Origin: Bacilli bacterium
GTDB lineage: Bacteria; Bacillota_I; Bacilli_A; RFN20; CAG-826
Assembly (NCBI GenBank): GCA_024687185.1
Contig: JAILEX010000004.1
Span: 1-41,230, forward strand
Direction of reading: 5' to 3'
Length of the DNA: 41,230 nt
Position 1 is the first letter of the stretch. Each line of letters opens with the position of its first letter. The notes below the pieces were generated by a model that was given only the letters and a program-made list of their open reading frames with translations, was not told the origin of the DNA and did no database searches. Positions 16,016 to 26,601 of the stretch are shown here, in pieces. The position numbers and the translations under genes were made by a program.

Positions 16016-17896
16016 CTATTTCCCTATGGCCTTTTTCCTAATGGCCAATAGCAATATGGACAAATCGGCGGGATTGACCCCAGGGATCCTTGAGGCTTGG
16101 GCCAGCGTCAAAGGACGGACCTTATCGAGCTTTTGTCTGGCCTCTAGCCTTAACCCATCCATATGGAGGTAATCCAAATCGGAGGGCAAAGTCACTTCCT
16201 CGGCCTTCATTAGCCTATCCGCTTCCTTACGCTGCTTATTTAGATAGCCCTCGAATTTGACGATGGTTTCCAAAGAAAGCACCTCATCATAATCTAGGTG
16301 GAGGGCTTCTAGTTCCTCATCTAGCGATTCTAATTCCCTATAGGAGAATTCCGGGCGGCGGAGCAATTCGATCTCATGGTAGCCGACCTTTGGGGCCTCA
16401 AGTCCCTTCGACTCGAATAGCTGCTTTTGTTTTTCCTTATTGGAAGGGATATTGATGGTCAAGATATCGATGGCCTTTTCGATTCTAGATTTCTTATTCC
16501 GATAGGCCTCATACCTTTCTTCCGATAGCAAGCCGATTTTATGACCATATTCGCTAAGCCTGGCATCGGCATTATCATGGCGGAGCAAAAGACGATATTC
16601 GGCCCTAGATGAAAGCAAACGATAGGGCTCGTCGATTCCCTTTGTGACCAAATCGTCGATCATGACGCCGATATAGGATTCGTTCCTTTTTAGGATGAAG
16701 GGTTCCTTGCCATCGATTTTTAGCGATGCGTTTATCGCGGCCATTAATCCTAGACCCCCGGCTTCTTCATATCCTGAGGTTCCAATGACCTGACCCGCGG
16801 CGTATAGCCCAGAATAGCGTTTGCATTCCAAACTCGCCCCGAATTCGGTCGGGTAGATCGCGTCGTATTCGATTTGGTAGGCGTATTTCAAAATCTCGGC
16901 ATGCTCTAGTCCAGGTAGGGAATGGACCATCTCCTCCTGAACTTCTATCGGTAGGCCCGTAGAGAAACCCTGTAGATAGATCGATTCGCTATCAAGGTAT
17001 TCGGGTTCGAGGAAAAGCTGATGCCTCTCCTTATCCTTGAAGCGGACGATCTTGCTTTCGATAGAAGGGCAATAACGGGGTCCGATGCCGGTGATGGAAC
17101 CATCGAAAACGCTGCTTTCGTTAAGATGGTCCAAGATGAGTTGGTGGGTATATGGGGTCGTATAGATTAAATAGCAAGGAAGCTGTTCCGATAAGGGGGT
17201 ATAGTGCTTAGTCTGGTAAGAAAAGGCAAGGGGATCGTCGGAGCCGAGTTGAATTTCGGCCTTGGAGAAATCGATCGTGCTTTTCTTTAGCCTAGGCGGA
17301 GTTCCCGTCTTTAGCCTAATTAACGACAAACCCATGCCACGGAGATAATCGCTTAGCCCAATCGAGGCCTTCTCCCCGTCTGGGCCGCCTTGGAAATGTT
17401 CCCTGCCCCTAAAGATTTTGGAGTTCAAATAGGTGCCGCCAGTTAGGATGACGGCCTTCGCCCTAATCTCCAATCCGCCTTTTGTCATAACCCCATAAAC
17501 ATGGTTTTCATCGTTCAATAAAGCGGAGACTTCGTCCTCTAAAACGGTTAAATTATCCAGTTTTTGCAGCGTTTCTTGGATAAATGCTGGATAAATGTGC
17601 TTGTCTTGTTGTGAACGAAGACATTGCACCGCCGGACCCTTCCCGGTATTTAGCATCTTGATTTGGATAGGCCTATGATCGGCCGCGATTCCCATTAATC
17701 CGCCTAGGGCATCGATCTCCCTGACCACCACCCCTTTGGCGCTTCCGCCGATATGGGGGTTGCAGGGCATATTGCCCACCATCTTGAAATTGAGCGTGAC
17801 CAAAAGGGTCTTCTTGCCTAGTTTGCTAGAAGCATAGGATGCCTCAATTCCCGCGTGGCCTCCTCCGATGACTATGACGTCGAAGCTCTTTTCCAT
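16016..17896 (-). CDS. mnmG: tRNA U34 carboxymethylaminomethyl-modifying enzyme MnmG
   Basis: FAD- and NADH-dependent partner of MnmE that installs (carboxymethyl)aminomethyl groups at U34 of certain tRNAs. It is 626 residues, the usual length. The N-terminal FAD motif is VIVIGGGHAGIEASYASS, then GNMPCNPHIGGSAKG, TGTYL-type GGTYLNSKIFRG, and the two conserved Cys regions including RYCPSIESK. The C-terminal helical domain ends VNPADLSILLLAIRKK. It begins 3 bases after sufB (GGATAG AGG ATG), so it appears to ride on the suf transcript. Confidence 0.98.
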   Translation of the reverse strand: MEKSFDVIVIGGGHAGIEASYASSKLGKKTLLVTLNFKMVGNMPCNPHIGGSAKGVVVREIDALGGLMGIAADHRPIQIKMLNTGKGPAVQCLRSQQDKHIYPAFIQETLQKLDNLTVLEDEVSALLNDENHVYGVMTKGGLEIRAKAVILTGGTYLNSKIFRGREHFQGGPDGEKASIGLSDYLRGMGLSLIRLKTGTPPRLKKSTIDFSKAEIQLGSDDPLAFSYQTKHYTPLSEQLPCYLIYTTPYTHQLILDHLNESSVFDGSITGIGPRYCPSIESKIVRFKDKERHQLFLEPEYLDSESIYLQGFSTGLPIEVQEEMVHSLPGLEHAEILKYAYQIEYDAIYPTEFGASLECKRYSGLYAAGQVIGTSGYEEAGGLGLMAAINASLKIDGKEPFILKRNESYIGVMIDDLVTKGIDEPYRLLSSRAEYRLLLRHDNADARLSEYGHKIGLLSEERYEAYRNKKSRIEKAIDILTINIPSNKEKQKQLFESKGLEAPKVGYHEIELLRRPEFSYRELESLDEELEALHLDYDEVLSLETIVKFEGYLNKQRKEADRLMKAEEVTLPSDLDYLHMDGLRLEARQKLDKVRPLTLAQASRIPGVNPADLSILLLAIRKKAIGK

Positions 17897-17899
17897 CCT

Positions 17900-19318
17900 C
17901 TATCCGACCGATCCGCTCATGTCGAGTTTGATAAGCTGGTTGAGCTCGACCGCATATTCCATCGGGAGTTCTTTGGCGAAGGGCTCGATGAAGCCCATGA
18001 TGATCATCTGGGTCGCATCCTTCTCGGAGATGCCCCTAGACTGCAAATAGAAAAGCTGGTCCTCGCTGATTTTGGAGACGGTGGCCTCGTGTTCGAGGAA
18101 GCTTTCGTTGTTCTTGACCTCGTTTTTCGGATAGGTGTCCGACTTGGAGAGGTTATCTAATATCAAGGTATCGCATTCGACGTGGCTCTTGCTGCCCTTG
18201 GCGTCTTTTTTGATGCGGACGGTGCCGCGGTAATTGGCGACGCCGCCATTCCTTACGATGGATTTGGAGACGATGGTCGAGGAGGTGTTCTTTCCTTCGT
18301 GGATCATCCTAGCCCCGGCATCCTGGTATTGTCCTTTGCTACCGACGGCGATGGTGATGCAGCTTCCCTTTGACCTATCGCCCCTTAATACGCAGCAAGG
18401 GTATTTCATGGTGATCATGCTGCCGATATTGCCATCGACCCATTCCATTAGGCCGTCTTCTTCGACCAAAGCGCGCTGGGTGACTAGGTTAAGGATGTTG
18501 CTAGACCAGTTCTGGATGGTGCTATAGCGGCACTTCGCCCCTTTGCCAACGTAGATTTCGACTACGCCTGTATGGAAGGAATCCTTGCTATATTGGGGCG
18601 CGGTGCAGCCTTCGACATAATGGATATCCGCGCCTTCGTCGACGATGATGAGGGTGCGTTCGAATTGCCCGGTCTTCTCATTATTGATGCGGAAATAGGA
18701 TTGAAGCGGCTTATCTAGATGGACTCCCTTGGGGACATAGACGAAGCTTCCGCCGCTCCAGGTGGCGCCATTTAATGCCGCGAATTTGTTGTCGCCGATC
18801 GGGATGACCTTATTGAAGTATTTCCTAAACAGTTCGGGATATAGCTTCAGGCCCATCTCGGTAGAAAGGAAGATAACCCCCTTCTCCTCGACTTCCTTAA
18901 GCATATTGTGATAAACGACCTCGGACTCATATTGGGTGGATACGCCCGCGAGGTATTTTTGTTCGGCCTCAGGGATACCTAGTTTTTGGAAGGTGTTCTT
19001 CACGGTTTCGGGAACCTCTTCCCAAGAGGAGGTTTCCTTATTGGCGACGCGGGTAAAATAGGTGTAGTCGTCGAAATCCATGAAGGATAGGTCCGGTCCA
19101 TAATCGGGCATGGGCAAAGCGCGGAATGCCCTTAATGCCTTTAAGCGGAACTCTAACATCCATTCGGGCTCGTTTTTGGCCGCGCTAATGGCCCTAACGA
19201 CCTCTTCGCTTAGGCCTTTGCCGGTGTTATAGATGGAAACGTCTTCGTCTTTGAAGCCGTATTCGTATTCCTTTTCCTTGTCTAGGACCGATTCGGGGGA
19301 TAGTTTTTCGTCTACCAT
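17900..19318 (-). CDS. sufB: Fe-S cluster assembly scaffold SufB
   Basis: Main scaffold of the SUF system, working with SufC and SufD. It is 472 residues. Conserved segments: [69 protein letters not shown], and the C-terminal [25 protein letters not shown] with [22 protein letters not shown]. The SD AGGAGGAG precedes ATG 19318, 2 bases after sufU. It is last of sufCDSUB, the Bacillota gene order. Confidence 0.98.
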   Translation of the reverse strand: MVDEKLSPESVLDKEKEYEYGFKDEDVSIYNTGKGLSEEVVRAISAAKNEPEWMLEFRLKALRAFRALPMPDYGPDLSFMDFDDYTYFTRVANKETSSWEEVPETVKNTFQKLGIPEAEQKYLAGVSTQYESEVVYHNMLKEVEEKGVIFLSTEMGLKLYPELFRKYFNKVIPIGDNKFAALNGATWSGGSFVYVPKGVHLDKPLQSYFRINNEKTGQFERTLIIVDEGADIHYVEGCTAPQYSKDSFHTGVVEIYVGKGAKCRYSTIQNWSSNILNLVTQRALVEEDGLMEWVDGNIGSMITMKYPCCVLRGDRSKGSCITIAVGSKGQYQDAGARMIHEGKNTSSTIVSKSIVRNGGVANYRGTVRIKKDAKGSKSHVECDTLILDNLSKSDTYPKNEVKNNESFLEHEATVSKISEDQLFYLQSRGISEKDATQMIIMGFIEPFAKELPMEYAVELNQLIKLDMSGSVG

Positions 19319-19320
19319 TG

Positions 19321-19764
19321 TTACTTCTCCTCCTTAAGCAGATCCCTAACGGCGTCCCAACCGATGGTGGCGCAATGGATCCTAGCCGCCTGCTTGGACG
19401 TGTTCTTAAACGCCAAAGCCTCCTCGAGGACGGAATCGTCATAGGCTTCCTCGTGGATCATGGAATTGAATTGCTTGATCAGATACTCGGCCTCTTCTTT
19501 GGTTTTGCCGATCAATAGGTCGCATAAGATGTCGCTGCTAGAGGTGGAAATCGCGCAGGCGACGCCATTCCAGGAGGCGTAAGTAACTTTGCCATTATCG
19601 TCTAATTTGAGATAGACATTGATATCATCGATGCAATTGACAGAGGAAGAATGGATGCTCAAACATCCCTCGACCTTCGGGTCTTCCTTATGGCGGGGAG
19701 AGGAATAATGGTCCATGATGATCTCTCTCATCATCTCGGGCGTCAGTTCAAATGAAATAGGCAT
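19321..19764 (-). CDS. sufU: SufU, zinc-dependent sulfur acceptor
   Basis: Accepts sulfur from SufS and passes it to SufBCD. It is 147 residues. Three Cys segments expected as ligands are present: NCIDDINV (Cys-x-Asp), [14 protein letters not shown] and [10 protein letters not shown], as in Zn-binding SufU rather than IscU. The N-terminal [15 protein letters not shown] is typical. It overlaps the sufS end by 17 bases and is followed by sufB. Confidence 0.96.
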   Translation of the reverse strand: MPISFELTPEMMREIIMDHYSSPRHKEDPKVEGCLSIHSSSVNCIDDINVYLKLDDNGKVTYASWNGVACAISTSSSDILCDLLIGKTKEEAEYLIKQFNSMIHEEAYDDSVLEEALAFKNTSKQAARIHCATIGWDAVRDLLKEEK

Positions 19765-20989
19765 TGAGGTACTCTCCTTTGCAGGTCTTAACCGCTTCGA
19801 CTAGGGCATCGATTTCTTCTTCGGTGGTATAGAAATAGAATGAGGCGCGGATGGTGGCGACGGTACTCAGAAAATCGTTTAGGATCTTGGCGCAGTGCTG
19901 CCCGCTTCTTACCGCGATGCCCTTGGAATTGAAATAGGTGGCGGCGTCTTGGGCGAACACGCCATCGACGTTGAATGTGACGATGCCAGCCTCGCTATCC
20001 TCATTATATATAGTGACGGCACCGGTCTTCTTTAAGGCGTTAACCGCATACTGCTTCAACTCTTTTTCCCTTTTTTCGATGTTTTCGAAGCCGACGGAGG
20101 AAACGTATTCGATCGCGGCCTTTAGCCCCAAGATACCTTCTAGGTTCTGCGTCCCCGCCTCAAACCTGGCGGGGGGTTCTAGGAAGGAAGCAGTGCCGCA
20201 AACATCGAATTTGACGTTCATCCCTCCGCCTAGGCGGTAGGGGTCCATCCTTTTTAGTAAATCGTATTTCCCATATAGGAAGCCAATCCCGGTCGGACCG
20301 CACATCTTATGGCCGGAAAAGGCGAGGAAGTCGATGTCAAGTTCCTTCACATCGATTCTTTTATGGGGAACCGATTGCGCCCCATCGACCACGAAATAGG
20401 CCCCTACTTCATGGGCCAAAGCGGCTATTTCCTTCGTGGGCAAAAGATAGCCTAGGACATTGGTGACCTCGGCAAGGGCGATGATCTTGGTCTTATTGCT
20501 TATAGAGGCGCGGACGTTATCGATAGTGACCCTTCCTCCTTTGGAAAGGGGAATGAATCTGATAAGCGCCCCACATTCCTTTTGTAGGCGGTACCATGGC
20601 AAGACGTTGGAGGCATGTTCGGCTTCGGTAAGAAGGATCTCATCGCCTTCTTTTAATACTTCCTTGGCAAAGCACTCGGCCACTAGGTTCAAGGAATCGG
20701 TATCGCCGCTAGTGAAAACGATTTCCCTAGGCTCCGCGCCGATTAATTTTGCCGCGATTTCTCGTGTTTTCTCAACTTCGCGGTCCATTTCCGCGCATAG
20801 ATCGTAATCGCCGCGGTGGGAATTGGAGGTCCTATGGGTATAATAGGAGGATACGGCGTCGAGCACGCATTGGGGCTTGAGCGTGGTGGAGGCGTTATCT
20901 AACCACACCAAAGGATGCCCCTGCATCTTGATGCCATTAGAAAGCATGGGGAAGTCTTGACGGATCTTGTTTACGTCAAACCCGCTCAT
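19748..20989 (-). CDS. sufS: Cysteine desulfurase SufS
   Basis: PLP enzyme releasing sulfur from cysteine for Fe-S assembly, 413 residues. Features are VWLDNASTTLKPQ near the start, the PLP Lys in FLAFSGHKMCGPTGIGFLYG, and the active-site Cys in VRSGQHCAK (usual form RAGHHCA). It overlaps sufD by 4 bases (ATGA) and sufU by 17, so it is tightly coupled in the operon. Confidence 0.98.
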   Translation of the reverse strand: MSGFDVNKIRQDFPMLSNGIKMQGHPLVWLDNASTTLKPQCVLDAVSSYYTHRTSNSHRGDYDLCAEMDREVEKTREIAAKLIGAEPREIVFTSGDTDSLNLVAECFAKEVLKEGDEILLTEAEHASNVLPWYRLQKECGALIRFIPLSKGGRVTIDNVRASISNKTKIIALAEVTNVLGYLLPTKEIAALAHEVGAYFVVDGAQSVPHKRIDVKELDIDFLAFSGHKMCGPTGIGFLYGKYDLLKRMDPYRLGGGMNVKFDVCGTASFLEPPARFEAGTQNLEGILGLKAAIEYVSSVGFENIEKREKELKQYAVNALKKTGAVTIYNEDSEAGIVTFNVDGVFAQDAATYFNSKGIAVRSGQHCAKILNDFLSTVATIRASFYFYTTEEEIDALVEAVKTCKGEYLNAYFI

Positions 20990-21654
20990 ACCCTTTCCTC
21001 CAAAGCCTTAAGCAAGGCCTCTACTTCCCTTTCCTCGTAATAGGCGAGGACGGGATGGGTGTAGCCCATGGTGATGAGGCGCTTGGCCTCGTCCTTTTTA
21101 AGGCCACGGCTAGTCATATAGAAAAGATGGTCGTCATTGACCCTGCCAACGCTTGCGGCGTGGCTTGCAACGACTTCGTTCTCATCGATTTTCAAAGCGG
21201 GGGAGCAGAACCCCTGGGACTCTTCGTCGAATAGTATCGCCTTGGCTTCCTGACGGGTGGAGCAACTCACCGCGCCATGCTTGATATAGGAACAGCCATC
21301 GAAGCGAAGAAGCGACTTCCCTAAGCTTATGCCATAGCAGGAAACAAGCGATTTCCCTCTAGGCGCAAGGTGGTTGACGTTAACCTGAATCCTCTTCTTT
21401 TCGTTGACATTAGTTATGGAGGCGCAGTGCACGGTGAATTCTGCATCTTCCTCCAAGAGGTTCGCCTCGACGATCAATTCGCCTTCCCAAGCGCAAAAAT
21501 CCGCGAAATTCAAAACGAATACCGAATTTCTACGTAGATTTAGCGTGATTTTCCTACTAGAAAACCCATTGAGAGAGGTCAGCGATAATGAACGCGCCTC
21601 CCCCGCGGGTAAATCCATGGTTAAATTGACGTTTTCTAAATCTTCTTTAACCAT
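20986..21654 (-). CDS. sufD: SufD-like Fe-S assembly protein, short form
   Basis: Partner of SufB in the SufBC2D complex. It has 222 residues against roughly 400-440 in most SufD proteins. The C-terminal beta-helix part and end are recognisable (NVNHLAPRGKSLVSCYG, IKHGAVSC, DENEVVASHAASVGRVNDDHLFYMTSRGL, RLITMGYTHPVL), with the conserved His seen in SufD. The N-terminal helical domain is missing and the beta-helix is shortened. Position between sufC and sufS supports the call. Small SufD forms occur in reduced lineages; function is inferred. Confidence 0.9.
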   Translation of the reverse strand: MVKEDLENVNLTMDLPAGEARSLSLTSLNGFSSRKITLNLRRNSVFVLNFADFCAWEGELIVEANLLEEDAEFTVHCASITNVNEKKRIQVNVNHLAPRGKSLVSCYGISLGKSLLRFDGCSYIKHGAVSCSTRQEAKAILFDEESQGFCSPALKIDENEVVASHAASVGRVNDDHLFYMTSRGLKKDEAKRLITMGYTHPVLAYYEEREVEALLKALEERV

Positions 21655-21660
21655 CGTTTT

Positions 21661-22494
<834 letters not shown>

Positions 22495-22521
22495 GTCTCT
22501 ACCTCCTCGGATAGCCACGCT

Positions 22522-22550
22522 ATTCTAGACTTCCGAAAAGGGAAGGACAA
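22522..22550 (-). promoter_or_regulatory. Promoter of the suf operon
   Basis: On the minus strand, TTGTCC (plus 22545-22550), a 17-base spacer and TAGAAT (plus 22522-22527), about 28 bases before the sufC ATG. The likely driver of sufCDSUB and, through short gaps, mnmG. Confidence 0.7.
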
Positions 22551-22658
22551 CAAAAGTGATAAACTCCGCCAAAGGAATGGGAAAAACTTGTTTTTGGATT
22601 GACGGGGAAAGGCCAAACCCAAGCACCCAAAAAGTTGTTTCCGTGGTACAAAATATTG

Positions 22659-22690
22659 TTGTAACCGCTTAAGGGAAAGTATATACTTTC
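22659..22690 (+). promoter_or_regulatory. Promoter with perfect palindrome over the -10 (PrsA-like operon)
   Basis: -35 TTGTAA (22659-22664), 17-base spacer, -10 TATACT (22682-22687). The -10 is embedded in GAAAGTATATACTTTC (22675-22690), an exact 16-base palindrome and a good place for a repressor. The SD AGGAGG and ATG 22731 follow. Confidence 0.68.
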
Positions 22691-22730
22691 GCCGCATGTC
22701 CATGCAAAAGACACAGGAGGAACGAGCTCA

Positions 22731-24845
22731 ATGAAATTGAAAAAACTCACACTCGGACTCGCTGGCACCTTGGTTGCTTTGGCCGGTATGACCGCCTGCA
22801 ACGAGGTCACTAAAAAGGATGGTGTCGTACTACAATTCACGGATAGCACCGGTAAGGTCCATGACTATACCGCCAAGGAACTTTTCGAGGATTACCTCCC
22901 GAGTTCCTCTTCCGCAAGCACCGTCTTCAGCAACGTCCGCAAAGTCTTGATTCGAAACTATTTCGAGAGTGATGAAAAGAAAGAAGCTCTAGCAGCCGCA
23001 AAGAAAGAAGCGGAAAACGACATCCTTGGCCTACGCGATACGGCCAAGACGAATGCCGAAAACAACGGAACGAGTTATCAGACCGAATGGGAGAAGATCC
23101 TAGACAGCGAAGGTGTTGATAACATCGAGGAACTCTACGACAAGAAGCTCCTAGAGGAAGAGGAGAAGGCGTTCGATAACGAATACTATACCACCGCTTC
23201 CTATAACGCCATCCGCGATGGCGATTTCTGGGACGACCTAAAGACCGCCGAACTCGTGGAGAAATACGGTCCCGTCAGCGAGGGCTACCTCGCCGAAAGG
23301 CTCCCCTACCACGTTTCCCATATCTTGGTGAAACTCGCGGCGGGCGGCAGCAACGAATACACCCAGGACACCCTATCCGAAGCGGAAGCCCGCAAGCTCT
23401 CCGCGGTCGTGAAGGAAATCGCAGGCGCCCATAACGACGAAACCGGCACCCCGCTCACCAGCGCGGAAACCCGTCTCCGTTTCGGCACCATCGCCCAGAA
23501 CCTTTCCGACGACGATACCTCCGCCGCCAACTATGGCGACCTTGGCATCATGGATAAGAACACCTCGTTCGTCCAGGAATTCAAGCTAGGCCTTTATGCC
23601 TATGAAGCCCTCTATAACCAGCAGACCAAATCCGAAGCTGGCGCAGCCGACTTGCTCCCAAGCGGCGAAGGCAGCCTAATCGACGCGACCGAGGCCGCCT
23701 CGATCAAGACCTCCTTCGAAAACCGTGGCATCGGCACCATCCCCTATGGCGCATTCGTCGCCCTAGGCTATGACGAAGTCGCCAACGATCCCGACCTTGG
23801 CTACCGCGTTAACGAGAATTCTTCGTTGTTCTATGCCCGCAACGTCTTGCTCAACAAGTATATGAACAACCACCAGATCGCGGTCATCACCCCGAACTAC
23901 ATTCCCTATAACGCCTATTACGAACCCGCGGTGTTCACCACCGACGCGGCTTGGACCGGAAACGACTATAACGCCGTCTACGCCATCGAATCCCCGACCG
24001 GCGATGCCGAAACCGGAGGAACCCTCACCAACGTGTATTCCTCCCTCCCCGGCTTCTCCGTCGATACCACTTCTATCCTTCCTGGCATCGGCAGCAACGT
24101 CCTAACCAACGAAAAGGGTCAGGTCGTCTTAGCCGTCCGTGCCGGCGCATCCTCCTACCAGGGCATCCACTTCATCGTGGTCGATCGCAGCGCCCTAGTC
24201 GAATATGCGGCCTATAACGAAACCACCGGTGCCTACGAGGAGATCACCGAAAGCGACTACACCACCAAGAAGGGCAGCGCCGACGTGAACTCGCTCTCCG
24301 AGTACTACACCATGGAAGTTCCCAAGAACATCCCCTCCACCGATGCCGCCGCGGCAAGTGAAGACGCCGAAGACCTCTACTACCCCTTCTATAAAGATAG
24401 TACGGGCGCGTATAAGGCCAAATCGACCTTCGTCAACAAACTCGTTGCCGGCGTTGCCGACTACGACGCCCAGGCGAACAAGGTCACCGAAGCCGTCAAG
24501 GCCGTCGTCAGCGACGACAACACCTACATCTTCGAGGAACTCATCGTCAACGGGAGCATCAAGTTCAACACTTCCGGCACCATGGGCGCCAAGCTCGAAG
24601 AACTCGTCAACTCTTATATCAAAACCACCCGTGAGAGCTCCTATATCTCCGGCAAAGAGAGCTTTGACAAAGACTGGAAGACCTATGCGGAATATCTCGA
24701 TCAGATGGACGCCGCCCGCAAGATGAAGGCGGATGGCAGCCAAAAGCTCATTTCCGAAGTCTGCGCCATCGGTTATGGCAGCAGCGACGCCAAAAACGGC
24801 GAAGGTCTCTGGGCGAAAGGAGGAGCCTGCTATGATGGCAAGTAA
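22731..24845 (+). CDS. PrsA-like foldase lipoprotein with parvulin domain
   Basis: Predicted extracytoplasmic peptidyl-prolyl isomerase/chaperone. It is 704 residues, much longer than typical PrsA (about 290). The signal peptide ends in lipobox AGMTAC (Cys23). A helical N-terminal part (about 30-190) with long charged helices (SurA/PrsA-like) precedes a parvulin-type domain at about 193-300: YHVSHILVKL, RLRFGTIAQNLSDD, YGDLGIMDK and VQEFKLGLYAYEA match the PPIase pattern. The C-terminal ~400 residues are unassigned. The next lipoprotein overlaps its last 14 bases. Codon usage is strongly biased to C-ending codons, which suggests high expression. Function is by family inference. Confidence 0.8.
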   Translation: MKLKKLTLGLAGTLVALAGMTACNEVTKKDGVVLQFTDSTGKVHDYTAKELFEDYLPSSSSASTVFSNVRKVLIRNYFESDEKKEALAAAKKEAENDILGLRDTAKTNAENNGTSYQTEWEKILDSEGVDNIEELYDKKLLEEEEKAFDNEYYTTASYNAIRDGDFWDDLKTAELVEKYGPVSEGYLAERLPYHVSHILVKLAAGGSNEYTQDTLSEAEARKLSAVVKEIAGAHNDETGTPLTSAETRLRFGTIAQNLSDDDTSAANYGDLGIMDKNTSFVQEFKLGLYAYEALYNQQTKSEAGAADLLPSGEGSLIDATEAASIKTSFENRGIGTIPYGAFVALGYDEVANDPDLGYRVNENSSLFYARNVLLNKYMNNHQIAVITPNYIPYNAYYEPAVFTTDAAWTGNDYNAVYAIESPTGDAETGGTLTNVYSSLPGFSVDTTSILPGIGSNVLTNEKGQVVLAVRAGASSYQGIHFIVVDRSALVEYAAYNETTGAYEEITESDYTTKKGSADVNSLSEYYTMEVPKNIPSTDAAAASEDAEDLYYPFYKDSTGAYKAKSTFVNKLVAGVADYDAQANKVTEAVKAVVSDDNTYIFEELIVNGSIKFNTSGTMGAKLEELVNSYIKTTRESSYISGKESFDKDWKTYAEYLDQMDAARKMKADGSQKLISEVCAIGYGSSDAKNGEGLWAKGGACYDGK

Positions 24846-26466
24846 GTTTAAGAAAGGCCTATTGATCCTCGTGGCCTCGGCCACTATGTTGCTCGCTGGC
24901 TGCGACGACGTCACCGCCGAACTTCCCGAATCCGTTCAGGAAGAAGCCCTAGTCGTCGATGGCAAGACCTCTGGTCTCCCTGGCAATAACCTCAAGGAAA
25001 TCTGGGACTCCCTAGTCACTTCCGGCGACTCCAACTCCGAAAAGATCCTCAACAACATCCTCTACGCCTATGCCGAAAGCTACTTCGGTGCCTTCTATGG
25101 CGAAGATGGCGCGGTTGGCCTAAAGGACGTCTATGACGATAACTCCAAGGCCGAGAGCTTCCGCTCCGCCCATACAAGCGCCTATTCCACCAAGGAAGAA
25201 GTCATCGACCTAGCAAACGTCATCGTCAAATCCATCAAGGAATCCTTCTGGGAATTCCGCAACAATTCCTCCTATCAAGATAGGGAAGTCTTCTATGAAA
25301 GGCTATTCTACGAAGCCCAGGAAAAGAACCTCTATTCCTTCCCCGAAATCGCCGTTGGCGACTTCAAGGTGAAGCAATTATTGGGCGATGAGACCCCCGA
25401 AAAGGACATCGACCTCTACTTCAACGATTTCCTCGACACCTACCAAAGCTACATCAAGAGGAACCTCATCCCCAACCTCTACCGCAAAGCGCTCATCAAG
25501 GATTACCTAATCCGCACCAATAGCGGCGTCTTAGGACGTAGCTATGCCAGGAAGATCTCCTATATCGCCCTTCCCGACATCTCCTCTAGCGCCTCCGCGG
25601 CCCAAAACCTGATCCGTGCCTTCTGCAAGCTCTGCCTAGAAGCCGATAACGTCGCCGACGAATTCCGCGACCTCCGCTTCCTCGACAAGCTCTATTGCGG
25701 CACCGTCGCCCAGACGGGGGACGAATGGACCAAGGCCCAGGAAGTCTATACCGAAGCCGGCTGGACCCTAGGCGGTTGGACCGATGAAACCGCCACCGAC
25801 ATCGATGAGAGCAAGATCTACGTCGAATCCACCATGGGTGCGACCGTCAAGGATTACAACGAACTCTCCGATGACCGCAACATCTCCGGTTCCTCCACCG
25901 ACTTCACCAATTCCGGTGCCTACGTCAAGGAAATCGGCCTCGAGATCAAGGAAAGGGGTATCCAAAACACCTCCAAGGTCACCGAGGGCTGGTATAACGC
26001 CTCCTCCTCCTTGTCCCTACTTAACGACCTCAAGGACCGCCTATTCAAGATCACGGTCGCCAACGAAGTCGACTCCGACGAGGGCGAGACCTTCGGTAAG
26101 TACGTCCAGGGTTCCTACTACATGGTCCCCAAGACCTACGAAAGGACCGAATCCTACCCCTACGCCGTCTATGACAAGTCCTCCTCCACCTGGTATATCT
26201 GCCGCGTCGATCAGGCCGTCAAAGCCGCCAAACTCAATAGCGAAGGCGACGAATCCTACGACAACGCCAATATCGGCAAAGGATTCGGCAGCGATGGCAA
26301 GATGAGCCTCAACCAGGTCAAGTGGGCCGTCGCGGACCTTCTCGCCGACACCGACTCCTACAAGAACGCCGCCAACCAAGAAGCCGTCGAGAAAATGGCC
26401 TTGAGCTTCCACGATCAGGAAGTCTACAACTACTTCGTCAAGACCTTCCCCGACCTCTTCGAGTAA
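24832..26466 (+). CDS. Second lipoprotein, PrsA-like paralogue without clear catalytic parvulin motif
   Basis: The start is at ATG 24832 after the SD AAAGGAGG; the track start at 24733 is inside the previous gene. It is 545 residues. The signal peptide has lipobox LLAGC (Cys24). Its organisation follows its neighbour: helical N-terminal part, then a segment (ARKISYIALPD...FLDKLYCGTVAQTGDEW) that aligns in pattern with the parvulin region upstream. HILV is replaced by YIAL, so the usual catalytic/His positions look lost. The remainder is unassigned. It is likely a chaperone-like partner of the upstream protein; a non-folding surface role is possible. A strong terminator follows. Confidence 0.68.
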   Translation: MMASKFKKGLLILVASATMLLAGCDDVTAELPESVQEEALVVDGKTSGLPGNNLKEIWDSLVTSGDSNSEKILNNILYAYAESYFGAFYGEDGAVGLKDVYDDNSKAESFRSAHTSAYSTKEEVIDLANVIVKSIKESFWEFRNNSSYQDREVFYERLFYEAQEKNLYSFPEIAVGDFKVKQLLGDETPEKDIDLYFNDFLDTYQSYIKRNLIPNLYRKALIKDYLIRTNSGVLGRSYARKISYIALPDISSSASAAQNLIRAFCKLCLEADNVADEFRDLRFLDKLYCGTVAQTGDEWTKAQEVYTEAGWTLGGWTDETATDIDESKIYVESTMGATVKDYNELSDDRNISGSSTDFTNSGAYVKEIGLEIKERGIQNTSKVTEGWYNASSSLSLLNDLKDRLFKITVANEVDSDEGETFGKYVQGSYYMVPKTYERTESYPYAVYDKSSSTWYICRVDQAVKAAKLNSEGDESYDNANIGKGFGSDGKMSLNQVKWAVADLLADTDSYKNAANQEAVEKMALSFHDQEVYNYFVKTFPDLFE

Positions 26467-26486
26467 GGCCAAACCCCTAACCCTAT

Positions 26487-26517
26487 GGCACCCTACCTTT
26501 CTAGGGTGCCTTTTTTT
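26487..26517 (+). terminator. Intrinsic terminator of the PrsA-like operon
   Basis: GGCACCCTA-CCTTTC-TAGGGTGCC followed by seven T; a clean 9-bp stem about 20 bases after the stop. Confidence 0.95.
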
Positions 26518-26601
26518 AGTCCTTCTTTCCTATAACCCAAGCAAGGCAAAAGGATTACAATATCCCTATAAAGGCGATTCTAGCGTGAAAGGAGGCCCAA
26601 T

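Noticed and set aside
24195-24914. 239-residue minus-strand ORF
   Set aside because: Shadow of the strongly codon-biased PrsA-like genes on the plus strand.
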